The notes beneath the pieces were generated by a model. The model saw nothing but the letters and a program-made list of their open reading frames with translations, was not told the origin of the DNA and did not search any database. A stretch of DNA of 64,000 nucleotides, taken from positions 1 to 64,000 of the forward strand of contig CAYZVN010000006.1 of the NCBI GenBank assembly GCA_964482025.1, read 5' to 3'. The stretch comes from UBA5868 sp964482025. GTDB taxonomy: Bacteria > Pseudomonadota > Gammaproteobacteria > Pseudomonadales > Cellvibrionaceae. Both the position numbers and the translations under genes were made by a program. This document shows positions 44,012-52,954 of the stretch, piece by piece (the stretch's first letter is position 1; each line of letters opens with the position of its first letter).

Positions 44012-44197
44012 GGTCGTCTCCTTGTTGAAAGCTGGAGCAATATAACGATTTTTAATCGCGGGCAACAGGCGCACGCCAGCGGTACAGAGAAGCTAGAGAG
44101 GCGCGGAGGTTGAATTCACAAGACTATGGGCGGCAGAATGTGCAGATTTGCCGCGCTCAATGGCGGCTGGACCAAATTGCAACTTTAGAGGCGCGCC

Positions 44198-47131
44198 ATG
44201 CAAGAAGCCAGACCTGTGTCCCATCCCGCTTTCCAGTTTGTTCGCAGCGAACCTGTTCCCTCTTTAAAACTCCACGTCGAAGAGTACGAGCACAAAGTCA
44301 CCGGAGCACGACACCTTCATTTAAGCGCCGATAACCCTGAAAACGTCTTTTTAGTGGCGCTGCGTACGTTTCCGCAGGACTCCACCGGCGTGGCCCACAT
44401 TCTCGAGCATACGGTGCTCTGCGGCAGTGAGCGCTATCCGGTGCGCGACCCGTTTTTTATGATGACGCGACGTTCACTCAACACCTTTATGAACGCATTT
44501 ACCAGCTCGGACTGGACGGCGTACCCCTTTGCCAGCGTCAACCGTAAAGATTTTGGCAACTTGCTGGAGGTGTACCTGGATGCGGTATTCTTCTCCCGCC
44601 TGGACCCGTTGGACTTTGCCCAGGAGGGCCATCGTCTGGAGTTTGCCGAGTCGACCGATATCAACTCGGAGCTGCTGTACAAAGGCGTGGTGTACAACGA
44701 AATGAAAGGCGCCATGAGTTCGGTAACGGCAACGCTCTGGCACACCCTCAGCAAATATCTGCATCCCTCGACCACCTATCACTTCAACAGCGGCGGCGAG
44801 CCGGATTGCATCCCCGACCTCACCTATGAGCAATTGGTGAACTTCTACAAAACCCATTACCACCCTAGCAACGCGATCTTCATGACCTATGGCGACATTC
44901 CCGCCGCCGAGCATCAAGCCAAGTTTGAAGACTTAGCGCTGAAGCGCTTTGAGCGCCTTAACCGAACCCTCTCAGTGCCGGACGAGCAGCGCTATTACGC
45001 TCCGGTGCGTGTCGAGGAGCGCTATCCGGTCGCTCAAGGTGAAGACAGTACCAACAAAACTCACGTGGTGATGGCGTGGCTGTTGGGCCATAGCGCCAAC
45101 CTGGAAGAAACTTTCACGGCGAATTTGCTCTCAAGCGTCTTGCTGGATAACAGCGCCTGCCCCTTGCTTCATACGCTGGAGACCACGGACCTGGGCAATG
45201 CCCCCTCCCCCTTGTGCGGCCTTGATGACTCGCAAAAGGAGCTGGCTTTCGTTTGTGGCCTCGAAGGCTGTTCGGCGGATGATGTGGATGCGGTGGAGCA
45301 GCTCATTCTCGAGACACTTGCCAAAGTGGCCGAAGACGGCATCCCCCAGGAAGATGTGGAAGCGGCGCTGCATCAGTTGGAGTTGCACCAGCGAGAGATT
45401 GGCGGAGACAGTTACCCCTATGGGCTCCAGCTGATCATGAATGCGCTGACTGCGGCAACTCACCGGGGCGACCCGGTCGCTATGCTGAACGTGGACGTGG
45501 CGCTTAATACCTTGCGCAAAGCGATTCAAGACCCGGACTTTATCAAGCAGCAGGTGCGCAAGTTACTGCTGGATAACCCCCACCGGATAAGGCTCAGCCT
45601 GGTGCCCGACAGCGCCATCAACGAGCGTAAAGAGCGCGCCGAAAAAGAGCGTTTGGCCGCAGTCAAAGCGAGCTTATCGGAGGAGGAAAAGCAGGCCATC
45701 GTCGACCGCGCCGAAGCACTGCTACAGCGCCAGGCGCAGCAGGACGACGAATCCATTTTGCCGAAGGTGACCTTGGCCGATGTTCCGGCAGAAGAATCTC
45801 ACCTGGAAGGCCAGCATAAACAGCTGCCGGCTAACGGTCGCCCGCTTGCGACTTATGACGTCGGCTCCAACGGGCTGGTCTACCAGCAGGTGGTGATTGA
45901 CATTCCCGAGTTGAGCGAAGCCCAATTGGCCGCTCTGCCCTATTACACCAGCTGCGTGACCGAGCTGGGAATTGGCGACAAGAGCTACTTGGAGGTGCAG
46001 CGTTGGCAGGCGCGGGTATCGGGGGCAATGAACGCGTTTTCGTCGATCCGCAGCGAGGTGGATGACATCCACCGCACTCGCCGATTCCTGACATTTTCGG
46101 GTAAAGCCCTGGTACGCAATCACGAAGCAATGTGCGAGCTAATGGATGCGACTTTGCAAAATGTGCGCTTTGGCGAGCATGGACGGATTAAAGAGTTGAT
46201 TGCGCAAATGCGCGCCGCGCGCGAGCAGAGCGTTACCGGCAGTGGGCATGCCCTGGCGATGAACGCCGCGACCGCCGGTATGTCTGCAGCCGCCAGGCTG
46301 GGATTCCAGCACGGCGGACTGGAAGGCATACGCCGGATCAAGGCGCTTCACGATGACTTAAAAGACGAGCAAAAGCTGGCGGAATTCGCCGGGGTGCTGG
46401 CGAGTATTCATGAGCTTGTCCGCCAAGCACCGCGTCGCTATTTGCTGATCGGCGAAGCGGAACATCAAGCAAACCTGCAGCAAACCTTCGCTCGCTGGTT
46501 CGACCGCGACGCCCCGATCACTCAGGCCGAATGGGATCTGCCACCCGTGAGCGAAACCGTCCGCCAGGGCTGGTTAGCGAACTCCCAGGTAAACTTTTGC
46601 GCTAAGGCCTATGCCACTGTGCCCATGACACATCCCGATTCTGCGCCTCTGGTAGTCTTGGGAAATGTGCTGCGCAATGGTTTTCTGCATCGCGCTATTC
46701 GGGAACAAGGCGGTGCCTACGGCGGCGGTGCCGGTCAGGACAATAACTCAGCCTCTTTCCGCTTCTATTCCTATCGCGATCCGCGACTGGAAGAAACCCT
46801 GGCCGACTTCGATCGCGCGGTGGATTGGGTTATGAGTACGGATTTGCCCTGGCAAGCGGTTGAAGAAGCGATTCTGGGCGTGATCAGCAGCATCGACAAA
46901 CCGGATTCCCCCGCCGGGCGCGCCAAGCGTATGTATCACAGCGAGTTGCACGGCAGAACGCTGGCGCTGCGTCAGCAATTCCGGGCTCGCGTATTGGCAA
47001 CGCGATTAGAGGATCTGCGGCGGGTGGCCAGTACTTACCTGGTGCCAGAGAAGGCGAATATCGCGGTGATCAGCGATCACAGTCGCGAAGATCGAATTGT
47101 TTCGCTCGGTTTGGACGTGATGAAACTTTGA
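44198..47131 (+). CDS. M16C zinc peptidase, PreP/Cym1-like
   Basis: This 977-residue insulinase-superfamily enzyme has the inverted zinc motif HILEH (His67, Glu70, His71). The third zinc ligand Glu lies in VVYNEMKGAMSS. The length of about 970 residues with an M16C-associated middle domain matches the presequence-protease branch, which closes into a chamber and degrades peptides of about 10-65 residues. There is no signal peptide, so it is cytosolic. Late segments with GGAYGGGAGQ form the substrate-binding region of the C-terminal half. It is a single gene ending in a perfect terminator. Confidence 0.92.
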   Translation: MQEARPVSHPAFQFVRSEPVPSLKLHVEEYEHKVTGARHLHLSADNPENVFLVALRTFPQDSTGVAHILEHTVLCGSERYPVRDPFFMMTRRSLNTFMNAFTSSDWTAYPFASVNRKDFGNLLEVYLDAVFFSRLDPLDFAQEGHRLEFAESTDINSELLYKGVVYNEMKGAMSSVTATLWHTLSKYLHPSTTYHFNSGGEPDCIPDLTYEQLVNFYKTHYHPSNAIFMTYGDIPAAEHQAKFEDLALKRFERLNRTLSVPDEQRYYAPVRVEERYPVAQGEDSTNKTHVVMAWLLGHSANLEETFTANLLSSVLLDNSACPLLHTLETTDLGNAPSPLCGLDDSQKELAFVCGLEGCSADDVDAVEQLILETLAKVAEDGIPQEDVEAALHQLELHQREIGGDSYPYGLQLIMNALTAATHRGDPVAMLNVDVALNTLRKAIQDPDFIKQQVRKLLLDNPHRIRLSLVPDSAINERKERAEKERLAAVKASLSEEEKQAIVDRAEALLQRQAQQDDESILPKVTLADVPAEESHLEGQHKQLPANGRPLATYDVGSNGLVYQQVVIDIPELSEAQLAALPYYTSCVTELGIGDKSYLEVQRWQARVSGAMNAFSSIRSEVDDIHRTRRFLTFSGKALVRNHEAMCELMDATLQNVRFGEHGRIKELIAQMRAAREQSVTGSGHALAMNAATAGMSAAARLGFQHGGLEGIRRIKALHDDLKDEQKLAEFAGVLASIHELVRQAPRRYLLIGEAEHQANLQQTFARWFDRDAPITQAEWDLPPVSETVRQGWLANSQVNFCAKAYATVPMTHPDSAPLVVLGNVLRNGFLHRAIREQGGAYGGGAGQDNNSASFRFYSYRDPRLEETLADFDRAVDWVMSTDLPWQAVEEAILGVISSIDKPDSPAGRAKRMYHSELHGRTLALRQQFRARVLATRLEDLRRVASTYLVPEKANIAVISDHSREDRIVSLGLDVMKL

Positions 47132-47132
47132 G

Positions 47133-47154
47133 AAAACGGCCGAAAGGCCGTTTT
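47133..47154 (+). terminator. Intrinsic terminator after the M16C peptidase gene
   Basis: AAAACGGCC-GAAA-GGCCGTTTT is a perfect 9-bp stem with a stable GAAA tetraloop followed by more T. The A-run on the left also allows it to end the convergent flavin reductase gene. Confidence 0.92.
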
Positions 47155-47165
47155 TTATGGGATTC

Positions 47166-47657
47166 TTATAAAGATAAATTGCGGTAATTGCCGTCGAGAT
47201 AGATCAGCGGCGCAGGGCCGGAATCGGCCACTCGAACTGCAATAATACGGCCGACCACTATGTTGTGAGTGCCATAAGGCTGAACCAGGTCAACTTCGCA
47301 CTCGAACACGGCTTCTGCGTCTTCCAGATAAGGGGTTTGGTCCGGTGCCAGAAGCCAGCGGCCCAAATCGAAACGCTTGTCACCCTGATCGCCCGTTGCA
47401 CAGAGCACGGAAATATCCTGATGGTCTTGACCGAGGATGTTAATGGCGAACTTCTGTCCCAGGTTGAGTGCCGGCGCGATGCGCGCGTTGCGATTGACAC
47501 AAACTAAGAGCGAGGCAGGCTGATCGGATACGGATGTCACCGATGATGCCGTCATAGCGAATCGCCCCATTTCCGCAGTTTGCGCTGACACTATACATAC
47601 ACCGGACGGCAAACGTCGCATGCCGTCTCTCATCGCTCTAGCCAGATCTTGAGTCAT
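47166..47657 (-). CDS. Flavin reductase family protein
   Basis: This protein has 163 residues from MTQDLARAMRDGMRRLPSGV; upstream Met codons exist but the family starts here. The FMN-binding split-barrel fold is shown by SGVCIVSAQ, FAMTASSVTSVSDQPASLLVCVNRNA, KFAINILGQDHQDIS and a C-terminal LIYLDGNYRNL. It is probably an NAD(P)H:FMN/FAD reductase of the HpaC/ActVB type, supplying reduced flavin to a partner monooxygenase. No such monooxygenase is adjacent. It is cytosolic and monocistronic, and it uses the GAAA-loop terminator shared with the convergent peptidase gene. Confidence 0.87.
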   Translation of the reverse strand: MTQDLARAMRDGMRRLPSGVCIVSAQTAEMGRFAMTASSVTSVSDQPASLLVCVNRNARIAPALNLGQKFAINILGQDHQDISVLCATGDQGDKRFDLGRWLLAPDQTPYLEDAEAVFECEVDLVQPYGTHNIVVGRIIAVRVADSGPAPLIYLDGNYRNLSL

Positions 47658-47852
47658 TACCCTCGCTACCCTCCGCATAAAATGACGGCATGATACCCAT
47701 ATAAAACTGCGATTGATATGCGGCACAGATAAACACTGGCTATCGCAGGTGCGTTAATCAATCGATTATAACAATCGACTCACTAAGATTTTCCTGCGCA
47801 CGCGGAAGTTCCGCTGAGGCCGTTCGCGCGCCAGCAGACTGAGTGGTAGAGC

Positions 47853-49472
47853 TTATTCGTTAGCGGATTGCGCCAGATGGCGGACGGCGGCTAGCAGCGA
47901 CTGAGTGTAAGGATGTTGCGGCGCGGAAAATATCGATTCGGTTTCGCCAATTTCGACGATTCGTCCAGCCTGCATCACCGCCACGCGGTCGGCGATATAA
48001 CGGATAACGCTGAGGTCGTGGGAAATGAACAGCATGGCGAGGCGGTATTTCGCCGTCAAACTCAATAGTAACTCGAGAATTTGTGCCTGGATTGTCACAT
48101 CTAACGCCGATACCGGTTCGTCAGCAATGATCAGCTTTGGTTTTACCGCAAGTGCGCGCGCGATGGCAATGCGCTGTCGTTGGCCGCCCGAAAACTCGTG
48201 CGGGTATTTGCGAATCATGCTGCGATCCAAACCCACATCATCCATTAATTCATTTACCGCTTGAAGAATTTCATTGTTTGGCACGATTCTGTGAATTTTC
48301 AGCGGCTCCGCCAGAGCGTCGAAAACCGTCATGCGCGGGTTTAGCGATGCGTAGGGATCCTGAAAGATCATCTGAAAATCCCGCCGCCGGACTTGTAGTG
48401 CCTGGGGGCTCAGCTGCAGTAAGTCGGCACCTGCCAACTTTACTTCGCCCTCACAGGGTTGCACTAAACGCAAAATGCTTCGCCCTAGAGTCGATTTACC
48501 CGAGCCCGACTCACCAACCAAGCCCAAAATTTCGCCTTGTCGCAAGCTTAGATGGATGTCGTTAAGTACGCGAAAGGATTGATGGGCCCGCTGTAAAAAT
48601 CGGCGCCCCAGCGAAAACTCGGTGTGAAGGCCGCGAATTTCCAGGAACTTATCATCCTCATCGGCAAACTGTTTGGGAAATGTTTTAGCTGTGGTTGGCA
48701 GTGCGGCAACCAGCTTCTGGGTATAAGGGTGCTGTGGGTTAAAAAATACCGAATGGGCGGCGCCTTGCTCTACCACTTTGCCTTTTTCCATCACCACCAC
48801 ATCGTCCGCCATATGCGCCACTACGCCGAGATCGTGTGAGATAAAAATAACCGCTAAATTATGATCTTTCTGCAACCGTTTTAATAGGCTAAGGATTTGC
48901 GCTTGAATAGTGACATCAAGCGCTGTGGTGGGCTCGTCGGCGATTAATAATTGCGGCTTATTCATTAACGCCATGGCGATCATCACCCGCTGACGCATGC
49001 CGCCGGAATACTCGTGGGGGTAACAATCAAAGCGGCGCAGAGGATCTTGAATGCCCACTTCATCCAAGCTTGCTAAAGCGAGCTTGCGAGCGTCCTTGCG
49101 GCGCATATTTTGATGAACCAGTAACGGCTCCATCAACTGGCGGCCGATCGTCATATGCGGATTCAGTGAGGTCATGGGATCCTGAAAGACCATGCCAATT
49201 TGTTGGCCACGCACTTTGCGCAGCTGCGTACGACTCATGCGGAGTAAATCCTTTCCCGCAAAAATGGCCTGGCCCGATTCGACCTTTCCCGGAGGCGTGG
49301 GGATTAACCCCATAATGCTATAGCAGGCGACGGATTTGCCGGAACCGGATTCACCCACTATGCCCAAGACTTTTCCCGGTTCGACCGAAAAGCTGACATC
49401 GTCGACCGCGGTCACCACACCGTCGCGGGTATAAAAGCGCGTGGTTAAATTTTTAACGCTCAGCAGGGCCAT
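47853..49472 (-). CDS. Peptide ABC transporter ATPase, fused OppD-OppF type
   Basis: This 539-residue protein has two complete nucleotide-binding domains in tandem (about 1-265 and about 275-535). Each has Walker A GESGSGKS and Walker B LLIADEP or LIIADEP. The signature motifs are YSGGMRQRVMIA in the first domain and FSGGQRQRIAIA in the second. Each domain also has the oligopeptide-family C-terminal extension (HPYTQKLVAALP and HPYTQSLLAAV). The layout is that of YejF, with OppD and OppF functions on one chain. It energises uptake by the OppB/OppC pair encoded directly upstream and is the last gene of the operon. Confidence 0.93.
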   Translation of the reverse strand: MALLSVKNLTTRFYTRDGVVTAVDDVSFSVEPGKVLGIVGESGSGKSVACYSIMGLIPTPPGKVESGQAIFAGKDLLRMSRTQLRKVRGQQIGMVFQDPMTSLNPHMTIGRQLMEPLLVHQNMRRKDARKLALASLDEVGIQDPLRRFDCYPHEYSGGMRQRVMIAMALMNKPQLLIADEPTTALDVTIQAQILSLLKRLQKDHNLAVIFISHDLGVVAHMADDVVVMEKGKVVEQGAAHSVFFNPQHPYTQKLVAALPTTAKTFPKQFADEDDKFLEIRGLHTEFSLGRRFLQRAHQSFRVLNDIHLSLRQGEILGLVGESGSGKSTLGRSILRLVQPCEGEVKLAGADLLQLSPQALQVRRRDFQMIFQDPYASLNPRMTVFDALAEPLKIHRIVPNNEILQAVNELMDDVGLDRSMIRKYPHEFSGGQRQRIAIARALAVKPKLIIADEPVSALDVTIQAQILELLLSLTAKYRLAMLFISHDLSVIRYIADRVAVMQAGRIVEIGETESIFSAPQHPYTQSLLAAVRHLAQSANE

Positions 49473-49475
49473 GGG

Positions 49476-50366
49476 TTAATCTCTGGAAACACGGGGATCG
49501 AGCGCGTCGCGCAGGCCGTCGCCAAGAAAATTCAGGGCAAACAGCGTAATGCTGAGCGTCAGGGCGGGAAATATCAATAACCAAGGGTACTCTTCCATGG
49601 TTTCTACACCGGCGGAGATCAGCGAGCCCCAAGAACTTTCCGGTGGCTGAATCCCCAGGCCGAGAAAACTTAAAAAAGACTCCAACAAAATAACGCTGGG
49701 AATGGTGAGGGTCGCATAAATAATGATGGGGCCCATCACATTCGGCGCGATATGGCGGAGCATAATTCGCGCGCGCGACATGCCCATAGCCACTGCAGCT
49801 TCGACAAATTCTTGATGCTTTATCGCCATCACCTGACCGCGAACGATACGCGCCATCGTCAGCCATTCAACCGCGCCTATTGCCAAAAACAATAGCAACA
49901 TGCTGCGGCCAAATACCACGGTGAGAAGAATAATAAAAATGGTAAACGGCAGTGCGTAGAGAATATCGACAAAACGCATCATCCAAGCGTCAAGCCTACC
50001 GCCAACATACCCCGCTATTGTTCCCCAAGTTACGCCAATGCAGAGCGCTACGCTGGTGGCGACAAAGCCGACCATCAAGGAAATACGACTGCCGTACAAA
50101 ATACGTGTCAGTTGATCGCGGCCGAAAATATCCGTGCCCAACCAATGTTGCGCTGAAGGCGGAGTGGCACCTAAGAGAAGGTTCTGTGCTTCATATGAGT
50201 AAGGCGCGATCCACGGGGTTAAAATCGCGAGAATGACCATGATGACGAGTATGACCAGTCCGCCTAATGCCAACTTGTTTTTGCGCAAGCGAATAAAGGC
50301 GTCTTGCCAAAGTGAGCGGCCTTTTTCGAATTGCTCTAGATCCGTCAATTCAACAGAAGTCCTCAT
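49476..50366 (-). CDS. oppC: Peptide ABC transporter permease, OppC type
   Basis: This 296-residue inner-membrane permease has an N-terminal cytosolic lead (LWQDAFIRLRKNKLALGGLVIL), the OppC/DppC marker HWLGTDIFGRDQLTRILYG, and about six membrane segments. The EAA loop is EAAVAMGMSRARIMLRHIAPN. It pairs with OppB, with which it overlaps by 4 bases, and is followed after 3 bases by the fused ATPase gene. Confidence 0.94.
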   Translation of the reverse strand: MRTSVELTDLEQFEKGRSLWQDAFIRLRKNKLALGGLVILVIMVILAILTPWIAPYSYEAQNLLLGATPPSAQHWLGTDIFGRDQLTRILYGSRISLMVGFVATSVALCIGVTWGTIAGYVGGRLDAWMMRFVDILYALPFTIFIILLTVVFGRSMLLLFLAIGAVEWLTMARIVRGQVMAIKHQEFVEAAVAMGMSRARIMLRHIAPNVMGPIIIYATLTIPSVILLESFLSFLGLGIQPPESSWGSLISAGVETMEEYPWLLIFPALTLSITLFALNFLGDGLRDALDPRVSRD

Positions 50367-51301
50367 GGCGTATGACCTGCCAGAGATTTACGCAGTTTGG
50401 GGTTGAGCCATATTTGCAAGATATCCGCAAGAAGGTTGCAAACAATAATAAAGAAAGAAAAGAGAATCGTCATGCCGAGGATCATGGTGTAATCCCGGTT
50501 AAACGCGGCCTGTAAATAAAATCTTCCTAGGCCAGGAATCTGAAAAATGGTCTCCACGACAAAAGAGCCCGATAAAAGCCCCGCTACGGCCGGCCCCGCG
50601 AAGGATACCACTGGTGCCATACCGCCACGCAAAGCGTGGTAGTAAACCACTCGCCACTCCGGTAAACCCTTAGCGCGAGCAGTACGAATATAATCCTGCG
50701 ATAGAGTTTCCAGCATTCCGCCACGCGATAAACGCGCAATATAGGCGGCATAGCCTGAACCTAAGGTGAGCGCGGGTAATATTTTATCCCCGGGCGCTAC
50801 GTCCCACCCCGAGACTGGCAGCCACTCCAAGCCGATACCGAATCCTAAAATCAACAAGGGACCGAGTACGAAAGATGGCAAACAAATGCCAATCATCGCG
50901 AGGCTCATGGGGACATAGTCTTGCGGAGTATTGGGTTTAAGCGCGGCAATAATGCCTGCGGAAATACCCAGGGCAATGGCGACCAGCAACGCATAAACGC
51001 TCAACTCTAAGGTGACCGGAAGACCGGCGGCAATTACCTCTGTTACCGTGCGGCTGGGGTATTTAAACGACGGACCAAAATCCCCTTGTGCTAAATGCCG
51101 CAAGTAATTGCCGAATTGCACGTGAATGGGGTCATCTAGATGGTAGCGTTTATTTAGATTTTCCAAGACCTGTGGTGGAACCGCCCGCTCGGCATCGAAG
51201 GGTCCGCCCGGCGCTAAGCGGATGAGAACAAAGGTAACCAGAATCACCAAAAACAAGACTGGTATTGCGGTGAGCAAGCGCTGCAAAATAATTCGGAGCA
51301 T
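50363..51301 (-). CDS. oppB: Peptide ABC transporter permease, OppB type
   Basis: This 312-residue permease starts MLRIILQRLLTAIPVLFLVILVTFVLIRLAPGGPF, typical of OppB/DppB. It has six membrane segments and the EAA-like loop RTARAKGLPEWRVVYYHALR. The GLLSGSFVVETIFQIPGLGR stretch is a family hallmark. It forms the channel with OppC. The stop overlaps the oppC start (ATGA) and the start is 9 bases from the preceding oppA stop. Confidence 0.94.
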   Translation of the reverse strand: MLRIILQRLLTAIPVLFLVILVTFVLIRLAPGGPFDAERAVPPQVLENLNKRYHLDDPIHVQFGNYLRHLAQGDFGPSFKYPSRTVTEVIAAGLPVTLELSVYALLVAIALGISAGIIAALKPNTPQDYVPMSLAMIGICLPSFVLGPLLILGFGIGLEWLPVSGWDVAPGDKILPALTLGSGYAAYIARLSRGGMLETLSQDYIRTARAKGLPEWRVVYYHALRGGMAPVVSFAGPAVAGLLSGSFVVETIFQIPGLGRFYLQAAFNRDYTMILGMTILFSFFIIVCNLLADILQIWLNPKLRKSLAGHTP

Positions 51302-51310
51302 GGCAATCCC

Positions 51311-52954
51311 TTAAGGCGATACAGCCTGTAGATACACGTGCTTTAAAGGATGAAAGTGCATCAGGTTGTCGTGCCACCCCTGCACCGAGGTGTGCACCAT
51401 ATTGAGATCGGAATAGTAATAAATCGGCAGAACCGGCATTTCTTCGGCCAGTAAGCGGTTGGCTTCCTCAAAAAGTTCGTTTCGGTGTGCTGAGTCGGAA
51501 GTGGCCGCGATACGCTGCATGAGCTTATCGTACTCCGCATGTTTCCAACCGGTATTATTGTTGCCCGCGTAGGAGCGCAATATGTCAAAGAAGTTGGAGG
51601 GATCTATATAGTCTGCAACCCAGCCGGCACGCACAATATCGTGCTCCATGTTTTTTCTTGCTGCCATATAAACTTTCCACTCTTTGTTTTCCAGCTGTAT
51701 CTGGATGTTCAAGTTTTTCTTCAACATTTGCTGAATGGCAACGGCAACCTTCTGATGATTGGCGTGGGTGTTATACATCAGTGTGAACACGGGGAAGCCT
51801 TGACCATCCGGATAGCCCGCTTCTGCGAGAAGCCTGCGCGCCTCTTCCACATCTTCCTGCCAATATACTTGTGGTTGGTAGCCGGCAGGATCGGGCGGAA
51901 TAAAGTTATAGGCGGTAGCCTCCCCTCCTTTGGTGACATTATTGACGATTAAGTCGCGATCTATGGCAAGTGCAAACGCTTTGCGCACTCGAGCATCGTC
52001 CAGAGGCTTTTTATTAACGTTGAACTCATAGTAATAGCTCGCGTATGTGGGGACGATACGCAGAACATCCGGATTGTTCTTTTTGTAAGCCTGAATTTTT
52101 TCGATATCCATTTGCGGCGTATTGGTTAGATGAATCTGTCCGCTGCGAAATGCCCGCTCTTCCGCTTGTTGATCTTCAATCGGAAGAAAATGTACCGCAT
52201 TGAGCTTCACGGCGTCTTTATCCCAATAGGTATCGCTTTTGGTGAGCACTATGCTTTTGTTGATCTCCCAGCTTTTTAGGACAAATGGGCCATTGCCGAC
52301 AAAGTTTTCGGGCAGTATCCACCGTGAAGTGGGATCGCTCATGCCGCCAAATTTATCCAGCGTGGCTTTGTGCACCGGGTAGTAAGAGTGGTGGCTGAGA
52401 AGTTGCAGAAAAAAATGGGTGGGATGCGCAAGGGTAACCTCTAACTCATAGGGTGATAAGGCTTTCACGCCCACCTGCGAAAAATCCGCGGTTTTACCTC
52501 GATAAAAATCCTCAGCGCCTTGGATATAGAACATCATATAGGCGTATTCATTGGGGACGCTCGGCGTTAAAGCTCTGCGCCATGAATAGACGAAGTCATC
52601 CGCCGTGAGTGGATCACCGTTGGACCAGCGAGCATTTTTACGCAATTGAAAGCGATAGGTGCGCTCGTTTTCGGCGAGTGTCCAAGACTCCGCAACACCT
52701 GGCGTTGGCGTGAGCGTTGCAGAATCTTTGCCGGTGAGCCCCTCAAACAGATTCATAATAATGTTGTTATCGGGGCTGCCGGTGGTCAGGTGCGGGTCTA
52801 AGCTTTTGGGTTCATCGCCATTGCCGTAATACAAAATTTGATTTTGTATCCCATATTCGACATTGGTCAGTTTCTTTTCGCTGCAGCCCCATAGCAGTAA
52901 GGAAGCAAGTGACCAGCACAGTGCTAAAAGCCTGAGATTAATCGGCTTTGCCAT
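51311..52954 (-). CDS. oppA: Peptide-binding lipoprotein, OppA type (second copy)
   Basis: This 547-residue extracytoplasmic solute-binding protein (family 5) has lipobox LLWGC (Cys24). Family motifs include EPKSLDPHLTTGSPDNNIIMNLFEGLT, WSNGDPLTADDFVYSWRRAL, NGPFVLKSW and a C-terminal LPIYYYSDLN. It would capture peptides and pass them to OppBC. It overlaps the end of the preceding oppA gene by 17 bases. The two binding proteins are clear paralogues but differ through most of their length, suggesting different peptide preferences. Confidence 0.93.
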   Translation of the reverse strand: MAKPINLRLLALCWSLASLLLWGCSEKKLTNVEYGIQNQILYYGNGDEPKSLDPHLTTGSPDNNIIMNLFEGLTGKDSATLTPTPGVAESWTLAENERTYRFQLRKNARWSNGDPLTADDFVYSWRRALTPSVPNEYAYMMFYIQGAEDFYRGKTADFSQVGVKALSPYELEVTLAHPTHFFLQLLSHHSYYPVHKATLDKFGGMSDPTSRWILPENFVGNGPFVLKSWEINKSIVLTKSDTYWDKDAVKLNAVHFLPIEDQQAEERAFRSGQIHLTNTPQMDIEKIQAYKKNNPDVLRIVPTYASYYYEFNVNKKPLDDARVRKAFALAIDRDLIVNNVTKGGEATAYNFIPPDPAGYQPQVYWQEDVEEARRLLAEAGYPDGQGFPVFTLMYNTHANHQKVAVAIQQMLKKNLNIQIQLENKEWKVYMAARKNMEHDIVRAGWVADYIDPSNFFDILRSYAGNNNTGWKHAEYDKLMQRIAATSDSAHRNELFEEANRLLAEEMPVLPIYYYSDLNMVHTSVQGWHDNLMHFHPLKHVYLQAVSP